DNA of 64,000 nucleotides from Actinoallomurus sp963823735 (GCA_963823735.1 CAWGMO010000010.1:124001-188000), one strand, 5' to 3'; positions 27,468-48,293 are shown, counted from the stretch's first letter. Numbers and translations: made by a program. Notes: generated by a model from the letters alone, not told the origin.

Positions 27468-28733
27468 TCAGGTTCTGCCCTCGGCGGCGAGGGGGTCCGG
27501 GTGGCCGTCGAGGAGGGATTGCGGCTCGGCGGGAGTGTCGGCGATGGACGGGACGACGGCCGGGATCGGGACCTGGCGGGCCAGCACCGACACCGCCGAG
27601 GCCAGTGCCGCCGCGGCCATCAGCACGTACATGATCCGGTAGTCGACGACGCCGATCAGGGCCGCTCCGGCGGCGATGGACGTCGTCTGGGCCGTGCCGG
27701 ACAGGGTGCCCGTCGCGGCGTTCACGCGGCCCTGCAGCCTGGACGGGGTGTACAGGTGCTGGGCGGTGCCGAGGGCAACGGTCAGGAACGGGAGGCCGGC
27801 GCCGATGAGGATGACGCCGGCCATGAAGAGTTCCAGGTTGCCCAGGACGCACAGCGGCAGGCCCAGCGCGATCAGCGTGTAGCCGATGCCGCTGACCCTC
27901 GTCTCGGCGAGACGTTTGGCCAGCAACCCGGCCAGCACGCCGCCCACGACCGAGCCGCCGCCCTGGACCGACGCCACCACGCCCAGGAACGCCGGCTGCT
28001 GGCCCAGGCCCTTGTCGATCGCGGCGAAGGCCGCGGTCTCCAGCAGGCCGATCACGGCCATGAAGCCGACCAGGGCCATGGTCAGGCGCAGCAGCAGCGG
28101 GACCTGGCGCACGAATCGGTAGCCGGCGGTCACCGACGTCAGGAAGCGTTCGCCCGTCGGCTCGGGCTTTTGCTCGACGACCTTGAGCGAGGCCAGGATC
28201 AGGCCGGCGATGATGAACGTTCCGGTGCCGATGAAGGCCAGCGCCCGGCCGCCGAAGGTGGCGTACACGCCCGCGCCGACCGCCGGGGAGATGATGCGCA
28301 CGCCCTCCCGTACGGTGATGAGCAGCGAGCGGGCGTGGGCGGCGTCCTCCGACGGCAGCAGGTCCTTCAGCAGTGCCTGGCGGGCGGGGAGGGCGAACAC
28401 CAGGCCGTACGCGAAGGTCACCGTGTAGATGATCCATAGCTGGCCCGGGCCGCGTACGAAGAGCAGGGACAGGACCAGGACGGCCATGCCCGCGTAGATG
28501 CGCAGCAGCAGCGGTTTCCGCCGCACCCGGTCGACCAGGTCGCCGAGCAGCATGGCGGCCATGCCGGGCAGCGTGATGATCAGGAACACCACTCCGGCCT
28601 TGCCGTTCGACCCGGTCAGGTCCTTCGCCCAGATGGCCAGCGACAGGAACATCGCGCTGTCGCCGAAGCTGGAGACGGTCTCACCGGCGAAGATGCGGCG
28701 GAAGCGCGGGTTGTCGCGCAGGAGCGCCCACAT
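27468..28733 (-). CDS. MFS exporter of the NRPS operon
   Basis: 421 residues and about 12 membrane helices. FRRIFAGETVSSFGDSAMFL and GDLVDRVRRKP mark an exporter close to the EntS/macrolide-efflux MFS group. The start ATG at 28733 shares one base with the MbtH stop (TGATG), so it is translated as part of the NRPS operon and is its last gene. It most likely exports the peptide. It converges on the ABC importer with 21 nt between stops. Confidence 0.87.
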   Translation of the reverse strand: MWALLRDNPRFRRIFAGETVSSFGDSAMFLSLAIWAKDLTGSNGKAGVVFLIITLPGMAAMLLGDLVDRVRRKPLLLRIYAGMAVLVLSLLFVRGPGQLWIIYTVTFAYGLVFALPARQALLKDLLPSEDAAHARSLLITVREGVRIISPAVGAGVYATFGGRALAFIGTGTFIIAGLILASLKVVEQKPEPTGERFLTSVTAGYRFVRQVPLLLRLTMALVGFMAVIGLLETAAFAAIDKGLGQQPAFLGVVASVQGGGSVVGGVLAGLLAKRLAETRVSGIGYTLIALGLPLCVLGNLELFMAGVILIGAGLPFLTVALGTAQHLYTPSRLQGRVNAATGTLSGTAQTTSIAAGAALIGVVDYRIMYVLMAAAALASAVSVLARQVPIPAVVPSIADTPAEPQSLLDGHPDPLAAEGRT

Positions 28734-28933
28734 CAGCTCTCGCCCATGGACGCGCGCAGGCTCTTCGGCCGCATGTCGGTCCAGGTGCGGCCGATGTGCT
28801 CCAGGCACTCCTCGCGGGTGCCCTCGACGTCCAGCGCGTACCAGCCGGACGGGATCTCCCGGCCGGCCGCCCACACCGAGTGCTGCTCCTCGTCGTTGAC
28901 GACGACGACGTACCGGGACGCCTGCTCGCTCAT
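28733..28933 (-). CDS. MbtH-like protein
   Basis: 66 residues with the conserved NDEEQHSVW, the middle GWYALDVEGTREECLEHI and the C-terminal WTDMRPKSLR. MbtH proteins bind adenylation domains and are often needed for their solubility and activity. The ATG overlaps the stop of the free-standing A-domain gene (ATGA) and its own stop overlaps the MFS start. It probably serves all five A domains of this locus. Confidence 0.95.
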   Translation of the reverse strand: MSEQASRYVVVVNDEEQHSVWAAGREIPSGWYALDVEGTREECLEHIGRTWTDMRPKSLRASMGES

Positions 28934-30386
28934 CCGCCATGTCCTTCCGTAGTGGTGCCGGCCGGGGCCAGCCGTTCGTCGACCAGGAGCCGTACGGCCT
29001 GCCGGCTGGTCTTGCCCGCGGTGTTGCGCGGCAGTTCGGGGAAGACGAAGACGCGCTTCGGCCGCATGTACGCGGGCAGCGCCCGCTTCAGCCGCTCCCG
29101 CAGCTCCGGCACGGGAGCGGTACCGGTGACCGCGAGGTACAGCTCGGGGCGGCCGAGGAACGCGTCCGACAGGACCGCGACGGCCTGGCCCACGAGCGGC
29201 TCCGCGACCGCCTCGATCTCGCCCAGCTCGACCCGGTGGCCACGGATCTTCACCTGGTCGTCCTCGCGGCCGTGGAAGTAGTGCTGACCGTCCGAACCGA
29301 CACGGACCAGGTCGCCGGTGCGGTACATGCGCGCGCCGTCCGGCCCGGTCACGAAGGCGCGGGCGGTCAGCTCGGGGGCGCCGGCGTACCCGCGTGCCAC
29401 GCCGATCCCCGACAGGTACAGCTCGCCGGCCGTCCCCGGCGGCACCGGACGCAGCCGGTCGTCGAGGACGTGCGCGCCCAGCCCGGTGAGCGGGCGCCCG
29501 ATCGGCATCGGATCGCCGTAGGGCGGCAGCACCTCGGTGCACATCCCGACGACGGTGATCTCGGTGGGGCCGTACGCGTTCCACAGCGTGCCGCTGACCT
29601 TGCGCAGGTCGTCGGCGAGGGCGGCGGGCAGGGCCTCACCGCCGCTGAGCAGCGTGCCGAAGACACGTTCGCCGCCCAGGAACGGCAGCAGCATGCGCAG
29701 TTGGCTGGGGTGGCCCACGCCGCGTCGACCGGGTTCGCGCGCAGCCACGAGGCGAAGAACTCCGGGTTGCGCGCCGACCTGGGCGGAGCGACGGCGACGG
29801 TCCCGCCGCTGATGAGCGGCATCAGCATCTCCGGGACGGACATGTCGAACACCACGTTGCTGTGCGCCAGCATCCGGTCCCCCGGGCCGAGGCCCAGCCT
29901 GCGGACCAGGTCGTCCAGCATGTTCAGCAGCGCAGGGTGCTCGACCTCGACGCCCTTGGGCGCCCCGGTGGAGCCGGAGGTGAACAGGATGTACGCGGCG
30001 GGGTCCGGATCCGCGCCGGACCCGGGCGCGACGGCCCGTTCGACCACGCCGTCCGTGTCCGTACCGGGCGCGGCCACGTCGCAGCCGGCCTGGCGTACCT
30101 GGTAGAGGCGGCGGTCGGCGGGCGACGACGGGTCCAGGGGAACCGCCACCGCCTCCAGCAGCCAGCTCGCCAGCAGCGCGACGATGTAGCCGGTGCCGTA
30201 GCCGCACTCGACGGCGATCCGCGAGCCGCGGCGCGCGCCGGCCGCGCCCAGCTCGGCGGCACGTGCCCGTGCCGCCGCCACGAGCTCGCCGTACGTCAGT
30301 TCGCCGTTCTCGTCGTGGACCGCGACGGCCCGCGGACGGGTTCGCGCGTGCGCCAGGACGCGTCCCAGCGTGCCGTGTTCAGTCAT
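28930..30386 (-). CDS. Free-standing NRPS adenylation domain, with a 1-nt deletion near 29707
   Basis: Once one base is restored in the GGGG run at 29707-29710 (CCCC on the coding strand), the frame is continuous for about 485 residues, from MTEHGTLGRVL to its stop. Core motifs are present: LFTSGSTGAPKG (A3), NAYGPTE (A5), MYRTGDLVR (A7) and the A10 lysine in NTAGKTSR. There is no carrier domain. By-eye pocket residues (GrsA numbering 235-331 plus Lys) read DMPWLGAVVK, for which I know no substrate. It directly follows an NRPS that begins with an unaccompanied carrier domain, so it probably loads that domain in trans. The lesion in a homopolymer suggests sequence error. Confidence 0.8.
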
Positions 30387-33300
30387 CGGACGCCTCCCGC
30401 ACCAGCTCGACGAGCCGGCCCAGCGTGGGCTGCTCGAAGAAGTCGGCGAGCTCGATGTACGCGCCGAGCTCCTCGCCGAGACGGGACAGCAGGCGCAGGG
30501 CCTTGATCGAGTGGCCGCCCAGCATCAGGAAGTCGTCCTCGGGCACCGCCCGCTCGACGCCCAGGGTCTCCCGCCAGACCTCGCCGGTGACCAGGGTGAC
30601 CTCGTCCGCGTCGGCGGGGTCGGCGGGCGGTCCGATCGACGGCGTACGGGACGCGGCGGCCAGCAGGGCGTCCCGGTCGGCCTTCCCGTTCGCGTTGACC
30701 GGGATCCGGTCCAGCTCCACCAGCGTGGTCGGCACCATGTACTCCGGCAGCTCCCGCCGCAGCCAGGCGGCCAGGTCCGGCACGTCGAGCGGCGCCGCGG
30801 CCGTGACGCAGGCGACGATCTCGGCGCCGTGCTCGGTCGGGCGGGCCAGCACGGCGGCGTCGCCGACCTCGGGCCGCCGCCGCAGGGCCTGGTCGATCTC
30901 GCCCAGCTCGACGCGGAAACCGCGGACCTTGACCTGGTCGTCGCGGCGCCCGAGGTACTCGAACCGGCCGCCGGGCAGCACTCGCACCTGGTCGCCGGTG
31001 CGGTACATGCGCCGCCCCGGACGCGGGTCGAACGGGTCGGGCACGAAGACGTCCGCCGTCGCGGCCGGAGCGCCGAGGTACCCGTGGGCGAGGCCGTCGC
31101 CACCGACGTACAGCTCGCCGGTGCCGCCCGCCGGCACGTGCCGGCCCTCCGCGTCGAGCGCGTACGCCGTGGACCCGGAGATGGCGCGCCCGATCGGCAG
31201 CGTCCCGTCCGCCAGGTCGGAGGCGGTCACCTCGTGCGCGGTGCTGAACGTGGTGTTCTCGGTAGGGCCGTAGCCGTTGACCAGGCGCGCGGGCGGGCGG
31301 CCCGCGAGGAGTTTGTCCAGGCGCCGCTCGTCGGCGCGCTCCCCGCCGAACAGCAGCACCCGCAGCCCGGCGAACGCGTCGGGTTCGAAGTCGACGACCT
31401 GGCCGAGCAGCGTGGCGGTGAGCCACATGACCGTGATGTGGCGCTCCTCGGCGAACGCCCGCAGCCGCGCCGGCGACAGGACCACGTCGCGGTCCTCCAC
31501 CACGAGGGTGGCGCCGGCCGCGAGCGCGCCCCAGATCTCGAACGTCGACGCGTCGAAGGCCGGGTTGGACAGGTGCGCGACCCGGTCATCCGCTGAGACG
31601 CTGACGAAGTCCGCGTCCGGGACCAGCCGGGTGATCGCCCGGTGGGGCACGACGACGGCCTTGGGCGTGCCGGTGGACCCGGACGTCGACATCACGTACG
31701 CGACGTCCTCGCCGGTCACCGGGACCGGCTCGGCGAGGGCGGCGGCGTCCCTGCGGAGCAGGGCGTCCAGCGCGAGCACCGGCACCAGGTCCGCGACCGG
31801 CCCGGCCGCCGCGTCGTCCGCGACGAGCGCCGCCTGCGCCGCCGCGCGCACGACCGTACGGGTGCGCTCGGCCGGCTGGCGTACGTCGATCGGCAGGTAG
31901 GCGCAGCCCGCGTACAGGGCGCCGAGGCAGGCGGTGACCGAGTCCGCGCCGCGTTCCATGGCGACGGCCACGACGGTGCCCCGGTGGAGCCCGGCCGCGC
32001 GCAGCCCGGCCGCGACGGCCGAGGCGCGCTCGTCCAGCTCGCGGTAGGTCAGGCGGCGGTCGCGGTGTTCGATCGCGACGGCGCCGGGGCGGGCCAGCGC
32101 GTGCCGCCGCACCCGCTCGTGGACCGGGACGTACACCTGCTCCTCCGCCGGGGCGGCGGGCAGGGGCAGCTCGGCGTCGGGCCGCGCGAACGCCTCGCCC
32201 ACGGCCGCGACCATCCGTTCGTGCAGCTCGGCGGCGGCGCCTTCGGACAGGGCGTCGGTGCGGTACTCCAGCTCCGCGACGGTGCCGCCGGACCGTTTCG
32301 TCACGCTCCACAGCAGGTCGTACTTGGCGGTCCCGGTCGGGACGAGCTCGCGCTCGGCCCGGCACTCCCCCGCGCGCAGGCCACGGCCGGCGGCGTCCAC
32401 GTACGTCAGCACCGGCAGGGCCAGCCCGCCGCCCGCGCGGTCGCGGGCCGGCAGCAGGTCCTCCACGGTCACGCCGTCCGGCAGCCGCTGGTGGGCGAGG
32501 GCCTCGGTGACCGTCCGGCGTACGAGCCGGGCCAGGCCGCGTGCGGTCGCGCCGGGCGGGAGCACGATCCGCAGCGGCAGGAGGTCGACGAACATGCCGA
32601 TCTCGCGGAGCTGTTCCGGCCCGCGCGCCGACATCGGGACGGCGATCACGAGGTCGCGCTCGCCGGTGACGGCGGCCAGCCCCGCCGCGTACGCCGCGGT
32701 CCAGGCCATGAACGGGCTCATGCGTTCGCGCTCGGCCAGCGCGAGCAGGGCGGTCAGCGCCCCGGCCGGGAACGCCATGGAGTGCGCGGCGCCCGGCGTC
32801 CGCAGCGGGTCCGGGCGGTCGCGGTCGCCGGGAACCGGCAGGCCCGCCGGGCAGCCGGACAGGGTCTCGCGCCAGTACGCGAGCGTCGCCGCCGGGTCCT
32901 GGTGGCGTACGGCGACGGCCGGAGGTGCCGTGCCGGGCGCGGCCGGGTCGCCGTCGTAGAGCCGTTGCAGCCGGGACTCCAGCAGCGACAGCGCGGCGCC
33001 GTCGCAGATGAGGTGGTGCACGGTGAGCAGTAGCAGGTCGCCCTCGTCGCCGCGGTCGACCACGAGGGCGCGCAGCAGCGGCGGGCGCGCCAGGTCGAAC
33101 GGCGTGCGGACCTCGTCCGTCAGCAGGCGGCGTACCTCCGGGTCCGGCACCCCGCGCGCGTCGGCCCAGCGGCAGGGCACAGTCACCTCCCCGGCCGTGA
33201 AGGCGCGGCCGGGCACCTCGAAGCCGCGCCGCAGGGCGTCCTCCTCCGCGGCGAGCATGGCCAGGGCGGCGCGGAGGCGCGCCACGTCGAGGCGGCCGTC

Positions 33301-33642
33301 GAAGCGGTACGACGCGCCGATGTGGAAGGTCGGCGTGCCGGGGTCGAGCAGCTCGGCGGCCCAGAGGCGCTGCTCCGGCAGGGTGAGGCCGCGTTCGCCG
33401 GTGCGGCTCGGCCCGGTGCTCCCGCCGGTCAGCGCCGCCATGAGCGCGCCGAACTCCGCGTGCTCGTACAGCACGTCGAGTTCGAGGTCGTCCGTGGTCA
33501 GGTCGCGCAGCGCCATCGCGACCTCGACGGCCATGACGGAGTCGCCGCCCTCGTCGAAGAAGTTGTCGGCGTCGTCGACATCGGCGACGCCGAGGTACTC
33601 GCACCAGACGCCGGCGACGGCCGCGCGCAGCTCGCCGGTCAT
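30379..33642 (-). CDS. NRPS with domains T-C-A-T
   Basis: 1087 residues. Domains: carrier 1-75 (FFDEGGDSVMA), condensation ~85-500 with HHLICDG, adenylation ~520-990 (MSTSGSTGTPKAV, NGYGPTEN, RMYRTGDQVR, NANGKADR), carrier ~1010-1085 (LMLGGHSIKAL). The A-domain pocket reads DAFWLGGTFK, one change from the well-known valine code DAFWIGGTFK, so valine is likely. The first carrier has no A domain of its own and is probably charged by the free-standing A domain encoded next. There is no thioesterase, reductase or epimerase. ATG at 33642 overlaps the carbamoyltransferase stop (ATGA). Confidence 0.88.
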   Translation of the reverse strand: MTGELRAAVAGVWCEYLGVADVDDADNFFDEGGDSVMAVEVAMALRDLTTDDLELDVLYEHAEFGALMAALTGGSTGPSRTGERGLTLPEQRLWAAELLDPGTPTFHIGASYRFDGRLDVARLRAALAMLAAEEDALRRGFEVPGRAFTAGEVTVPCRWADARGVPDPEVRRLLTDEVRTPFDLARPPLLRALVVDRGDEGDLLLLTVHHLICDGAALSLLESRLQRLYDGDPAAPGTAPPAVAVRHQDPAATLAYWRETLSGCPAGLPVPGDRDRPDPLRTPGAAHSMAFPAGALTALLALAERERMSPFMAWTAAYAAGLAAVTGERDLVIAVPMSARGPEQLREIGMFVDLLPLRIVLPPGATARGLARLVRRTVTEALAHQRLPDGVTVEDLLPARDRAGGGLALPVLTYVDAAGRGLRAGECRAERELVPTGTAKYDLLWSVTKRSGGTVAELEYRTDALSEGAAAELHERMVAAVGEAFARPDAELPLPAAPAEEQVYVPVHERVRRHALARPGAVAIEHRDRRLTYRELDERASAVAAGLRAAGLHRGTVVAVAMERGADSVTACLGALYAGCAYLPIDVRQPAERTRTVVRAAAQAALVADDAAAGPVADLVPVLALDALLRRDAAALAEPVPVTGEDVAYVMSTSGSTGTPKAVVVPHRAITRLVPDADFVSVSADDRVAHLSNPAFDASTFEIWGALAAGATLVVEDRDVVLSPARLRAFAEERHITVMWLTATLLGQVVDFEPDAFAGLRVLLFGGERADERRLDKLLAGRPPARLVNGYGPTENTTFSTAHEVTASDLADGTLPIGRAISGSTAYALDAEGRHVPAGGTGELYVGGDGLAHGYLGAPAATADVFVPDPFDPRPGRRMYRTGDQVRVLPGGRFEYLGRRDDQVKVRGFRVELGEIDQALRRRPEVGDAAVLARPTEHGAEIVACVTAAAPLDVPDLAAWLRRELPEYMVPTTLVELDRIPVNANGKADRDALLAAASRTPSIGPPADPADADEVTLVTGEVWRETLGVERAVPEDDFLMLGGHSIKALRLLSRLGEELGAYIELADFFEQPTLGRLVELVREASDD

Positions 33643-35423
33643 CGTCCGCCCTCCGCCGAGCCGGCGCGGCGGGTGACGAGCCAGTCGCCGATGGCCAGGG
33701 CGTCCAGCGACGAGCGCGCGTACGTGGCCACCGCCTCCTCGGGTGTGCGCACGATCGGCTGCCCGCGCAGGTTGAAGGAGGTGTTCAGCACCATCGGGGT
33801 GCCGCTGTCGTCGCCGACCCGCCGGATCAGGCGCCAGAAGCGCGCCCCGGTCTCGCGGTCGACGACCTGGACCCGGGCCGAACCGTCGACGTGGGTGATC
33901 GCGGGAAGCAGGTCGTGGTACTTCTCGTGCACCTGCGTGGTGAACAGCATGTGCCGGTACTGCTCCTCGCGGCCGTCCTCGATGTCGAAGTACTCGGCCG
34001 CCTCCTCGGCGATGACGGCCGGCGCGAACGGCCGGAACTCCTCGCGCTGCTTCACCACGGCGTTCAGATGCTCGCGCATGTCCGGCGCGGTCGGGTCGGC
34101 CAGGATGCTGCGGTTGCCGAGCGCGCGCGGCCCGAACTCCATCCGCCCCTGGTACCAGGCGACCACCGAGTGCGAGCGGATCAGCTCGGACACCCCGGCG
34201 AGCAGCTCCTCCTCCGGCAGCCGCCGTACGTCGTGCTCGGGGCCGAGCGCGGTCAGTGCCCGCTCGATCTCCTCCTCGCCGAACTCCTCGCCCCAATACG
34301 GCATCGTCATGGCCGTCGGCGGCGCGGGCACCCGCTGCCGGTGCTGCCACAGGGCGGCGCCCAGCGCGGTGCCGTCGTCACCGGCGGCGGGCTGCACGAA
34401 CACCCGGTCGAACAGGCCGCTGCGCGCGATGAGCCCGTTGGCGGTGCAGTTCAGCGCCACACCGCCGGCCATGCACAGGTTCCGCGACCCGCCGGCCTGC
34501 TCGGCCGTGGCCCGCAGGATGTACAGCAGGCTCTCCTCCAGGGCGTGCTGGAGGGTCGCCGCGATGTCCATGTGCCGCTGCGTGAGCGGGGCGTCGGGGT
34601 GGCGGGCCGGGCCGAACAGCTCCTCCAGGCGGCGCAGCGCGCCCCGGTGGGTCTCGCGCTCCACCGCCGTACGGTCGTGCGCGAGCAGCGGCACCCGCAG
34701 GCGGCCGTCCGCGCCCTGCCGGGCCAGTTCGGCGGCGGCGTCGGCGTACCGCTCCGGGTCGCCGTACGGGGCGAGGCCCATCACCTTGTACTCGTCCATG
34801 CCGGGCAGGAAGCCGAGGAAGTGGGTGACGACGCTGTAGAGGATGCCGAGCGACGCGGAGATCGGGTACGTGCGCACGGCGCTCAGCTCACCGGCGCGGC
34901 CCGTCAGCACGGAGGTGGACTCCGCCTCGCCCATGCCGTCGGCGACCAGCACGGTGGCCTCGTCGAAGCCGCTCAGCAGGTAGGCGCTGGCGGCGTGCGC
35001 GAGGTGGTGCGGCACGCGTACGAGCTTGCGGTCCCAGTCCTGGTCGGGGTAGCGCTCGCGCAGCGTGTCGAGCTGCACCTGCTCGGCGTACGCCTCGTGG
35101 TACCAGCGCCGGCTGAACTCGTCGCGCTCCCAGGCCGCGGACGGCTCATAGCGGAACCCGTGCGCGACGAAGTCCACGTCGTCCAGCTTCACCCCGGCGA
35201 CGCGCAGGCAGGCCTCGATCGCGTCGGCCGGGAACGCCCCGGTGCCCTTGTCGCCGTCGTGGCGTTCCTGGGCGGACGCGGCGATCACTCCGTCGTCGCC
35301 GACCAGGGCCGCCGCGGAGTCCAGGCCCTGGACGAGCCGGCGCTCCCGCCGGTCGAGATCGGCCAGCATGTCCTTCTTGACGGACATCGAGCGGTCGAGC
35401 CCGCTGATACCGAGCACCAGCAC
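33639..35423 (-). CDS. O-carbamoyltransferase, NodU/CmcH family
   Basis: 594 residues. The N-terminal domain has LGISGLDRS, a GLDSAAALV start, VPHHLAHAASAY with the metal-binding histidines, and DGMGEAES. The C-terminal YrdC-like region has GRMEFGPRALGNRSILADP and VLNTSFNLRGQPIV. These enzymes make carbamoyl-AMP from carbamoyl phosphate and place the carbamoyl group on a hydroxyl of antibiotics such as cephamycin and tobramycin. The GTG at 35423 has CAGGAG six nt upstream. It lies between the two NRPS genes, so the peptide product is probably carbamoylated, perhaps on a hydroxy amino acid such as the predicted threonine. Confidence 0.9.
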   Translation of the reverse strand: MLVLGISGLDRSMSVKKDMLADLDRRERRLVQGLDSAAALVGDDGVIAASAQERHDGDKGTGAFPADAIEACLRVAGVKLDDVDFVAHGFRYEPSAAWERDEFSRRWYHEAYAEQVQLDTLRERYPDQDWDRKLVRVPHHLAHAASAYLLSGFDEATVLVADGMGEAESTSVLTGRAGELSAVRTYPISASLGILYSVVTHFLGFLPGMDEYKVMGLAPYGDPERYADAAAELARQGADGRLRVPLLAHDRTAVERETHRGALRRLEELFGPARHPDAPLTQRHMDIAATLQHALEESLLYILRATAEQAGGSRNLCMAGGVALNCTANGLIARSGLFDRVFVQPAAGDDGTALGAALWQHRQRVPAPPTAMTMPYWGEEFGEEEIERALTALGPEHDVRRLPEEELLAGVSELIRSHSVVAWYQGRMEFGPRALGNRSILADPTAPDMREHLNAVVKQREEFRPFAPAVIAEEAAEYFDIEDGREEQYRHMLFTTQVHEKYHDLLPAITHVDGSARVQVVDRETGARFWRLIRRVGDDSGTPMVLNTSFNLRGQPIVRTPEEAVATYARSSLDALAIGDWLVTRRAGSAEGGR

Positions 35424-35481
35424 GTTGAACTCCTGTCTGTTCCAATGTCTTTTCAGTGGGTGGCCCGCGAGATGACGCGGG

Positions 35482-46344
<10,863 letters not shown>

Positions 46345-46863
46345 TTGCTCCGCCTTATCGTCGACCGAACAGCCAATTAATTTTGCCGAATTTTGGGAAA
46401 TGCAACACGACGAGATAGCGCGTGTATCGACGCGCTCACGGACGGTTGATCTTCCCGCCGGAACTACGTTTTCCCCAACGGATCACGGGGCTCCGACACC
46501 TGGGACAGTGGACGCCATCGCATTATGGCTGACAATATCCATGGCCGGATGTGGACCACTACCGTTGTGTTACGGGCATGTTTCGGCAGCTTGACATAGG
46601 TGTCGACACCTAGAAAGGGTCACCCCGAATAAGATCGCCTTGACAACCGGGCAAGTCCCACAGAAAATCCGCCGCACGTCGGCGCATTAAGTCGGTTTCA
46701 CGATTCAGATCGAGACGGTTAGTTCTGAATCGGCCACGCCGCGTAATGAGGGCGGCAGTCGGGCACCCCTGGCAATGGCGTTCTGAAATTGCCGGACGGG
46801 CCCGAACCGGGCGGCCGGAGCGCGCCCCCTGGGAGGCGGACGCCGAGACGCTCTGCGCAGGCG
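46345..46863. other. Upstream region of the NRPS operon
   Basis: About 520 bases without a gene, less GC-rich than the surroundings. It should hold the promoter of the 19-kb NRPS operon. It also contains the perfect palindrome listed at 46597-46612 and a matching half-site GACACCT at 46495-46501. No further hairpin or repeat was recognised. Confidence 0.5.
46597..46612. promoter_or_regulatory. Perfect 16-bp palindrome upstream of NRPS operon
   Basis: TAGGTGTCGACACCTA reads the same on both strands. It lies about 250 nt before the NRPS start and 250 nt after the end of the helix-turn-helix gene. Half-site GACACCT recurs at 46495. This is a good candidate operator for a dimeric regulator, possibly the protein encoded at 46864-47583. 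Confidence 0.5.
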
Positions 46864-47583
46864 CTAGGGGGTTCCGGGGGCGGTCTCGGTGCCGAGCTCG
46901 ACGCAGCAGGCGCCGGGGCGCGGGACCAGCGTGGCGTGGACGGTTTCGGCGTTCAGGCCGTCCAGCAGGCCGCTGAGCAGGGCGTGATTGATGCCGCAGA
47001 CGAGGTCGGGCGCCTTGGCCGCGAGGGGGTGGAACGGGCAGTTGCGCAGGCGCAGCAAGGTCGGGGTCTCGCGGGATGGTTCGAAGCCGTGGCGTTCGAG
47101 GATCTCGCCCGCGAGGGTGAGCGCGCGTTCGGCGCCGAGGCGGCCGGGCCTCGCCTGGTCGCGTTCGTCGCGGCCGAGCCGCCGGCCCTCGTCGGCGGCG
47201 ACGCGAAGCGCGGCCTGACGGGCGCCCTCGCCGCCGGTCTCGGACAGCACGGCGTCGATCAGGATGCCCGCGAGGACGTCGTGCTCGCGGCACGGGATGC
47301 TCACGCGTACGTCCACGCCGGAGGGCTCGTACACCTTCGGCGCCCGGCCGACCCGGCGTACGCCGGACAGGTTGGCGTAGCCGGCCGCCAACAGGCCCGC
47401 GTCGACCAGCTTGTCGAGGTGGAACGCGGCCAGCTTGCGGGAGATGCCGACGCTGGCGGCGGCCTCGTCGCGGGTGACGGGCCGGTCGGAGCGGCGGATG
47501 AAGGCGTACATGCGCCTGCGCAGATCGTCGTCGAGGACGGCGACGGCCGCGATCGTCGAGGCGTCCGAAGTCACGCCTCCCAT
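46864..47583 (-). CDS. Helix-turn-helix regulator with conserved C-terminal cysteines (SufR/ArsR-like)
   Basis: 239 residues. The N-terminal ~85 residues form a winged helix (ISRKLAAFHLDKLVDAGLL). The C-terminal part has NCPFHPLA, LVCGINHALL and GACCVEL, the cysteine/histidine pattern of iron-sulfur sensing regulators of the SufR type. It could sense iron, redox state or a ligand. It lies upstream of the NRPS operon on the same strand and is divergent from the GTP cyclohydrolase gene by 113 nt. The start is uncertain: ATG 47583 has no good ribosome-binding site and GTG 47574 sits too close to GGGAGG. Confidence 0.78.
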   Translation of the reverse strand: MGGVTSDASTIAAVAVLDDDLRRRMYAFIRRSDRPVTRDEAAASVGISRKLAAFHLDKLVDAGLLAAGYANLSGVRRVGRAPKVYEPSGVDVRVSIPCREHDVLAGILIDAVLSETGGEGARQAALRVAADEGRRLGRDERDQARPGRLGAERALTLAGEILERHGFEPSRETPTLLRLRNCPFHPLAAKAPDLVCGINHALLSGLLDGLNAETVHATLVPRPGACCVELGTETAPGTP

Positions 47584-47696
47584 GATAACGCGTAGAACCA
47601 TGGGCGAAAGAGGTAGATCCGCTGCTCTGTTGACTTCCGCCTGGTATATGACCAAGACTCATTGGTGAAATCGGACATCATGGAGAGGAGACGCCG

Positions 47697-48293
47697 GTGC
47701 GATCCAGTTCGGCGTTGCGCGTCGCCACCGAAGACGGCCGCATCGATCTCGCCGCGGCCGAGCGCGCCGCCGGTGACCTTCTGCGGGCCCTGGGCGTCTC
47801 GACGGAGTCCGAGAGCCTGCGCGGCACTCCGGGCCGGATGGCCCGCGCCTACGCGGAGCTGTTCAGCCCACGGCCGTTCGACCTGACGACGTTCCCCAAC
47901 GACGAGGGCTACGACGAGCTCGTCCTTGCGCGTAACATTCCGCTGCGGTCGGTGTGCGAGCATCATCTGCTGCCTTTCACCGGCACCGTTCATATCGGCT
48001 ACCTGCCCGCCGAACGCATCCTCGGCCTGTCGAAACTGGCGCGCGTCGCCGAGCACTTCTCGCATCGGCCACAGGTACAGGAACGCCTCACCAAGCAGAT
48101 CGCCGACTGGCTCGCCGAGCAACTGGCACCCAAAGGCGTCGGTGTGGTCATCGAGGCCGAGCACACCTGCATGACGCTGCGCGGCGTACAGGCCGTCGGC
48201 TCGTCCACCGTCACCTCCACGCTGCTCGGCACGCTCCGCGAGGACCCACGGTCACGCACCGAGTTCTTCGCCCTCACCGGCGTCAACCCCTGA
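47697..48293 (+). CDS. folE: GTP cyclohydrolase I
   Basis: 198 residues, the usual length. The zinc cysteine and histidines are in RSVCEHHLLPF and the second cysteine in EAEHTCMTLRG, with SKLARVAEHFSHRPQVQERLT as the family's central helix. The enzyme converts GTP to dihydroneopterin triphosphate. The GTG start has GGAGAGGAG just before it. It is not beside other folate genes, so it may supply a pterin or deazapurine precursor to secondary metabolism, or simply be a second copy. Confidence 0.93.
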   Translation: MRSSSALRVATEDGRIDLAAAERAAGDLLRALGVSTESESLRGTPGRMARAYAELFSPRPFDLTTFPNDEGYDELVLARNIPLRSVCEHHLLPFTGTVHIGYLPAERILGLSKLARVAEHFSHRPQVQERLTKQIADWLAEQLAPKGVGVVIEAEHTCMTLRGVQAVGSSTVTSTLLGTLREDPRSRTEFFALTGVNP

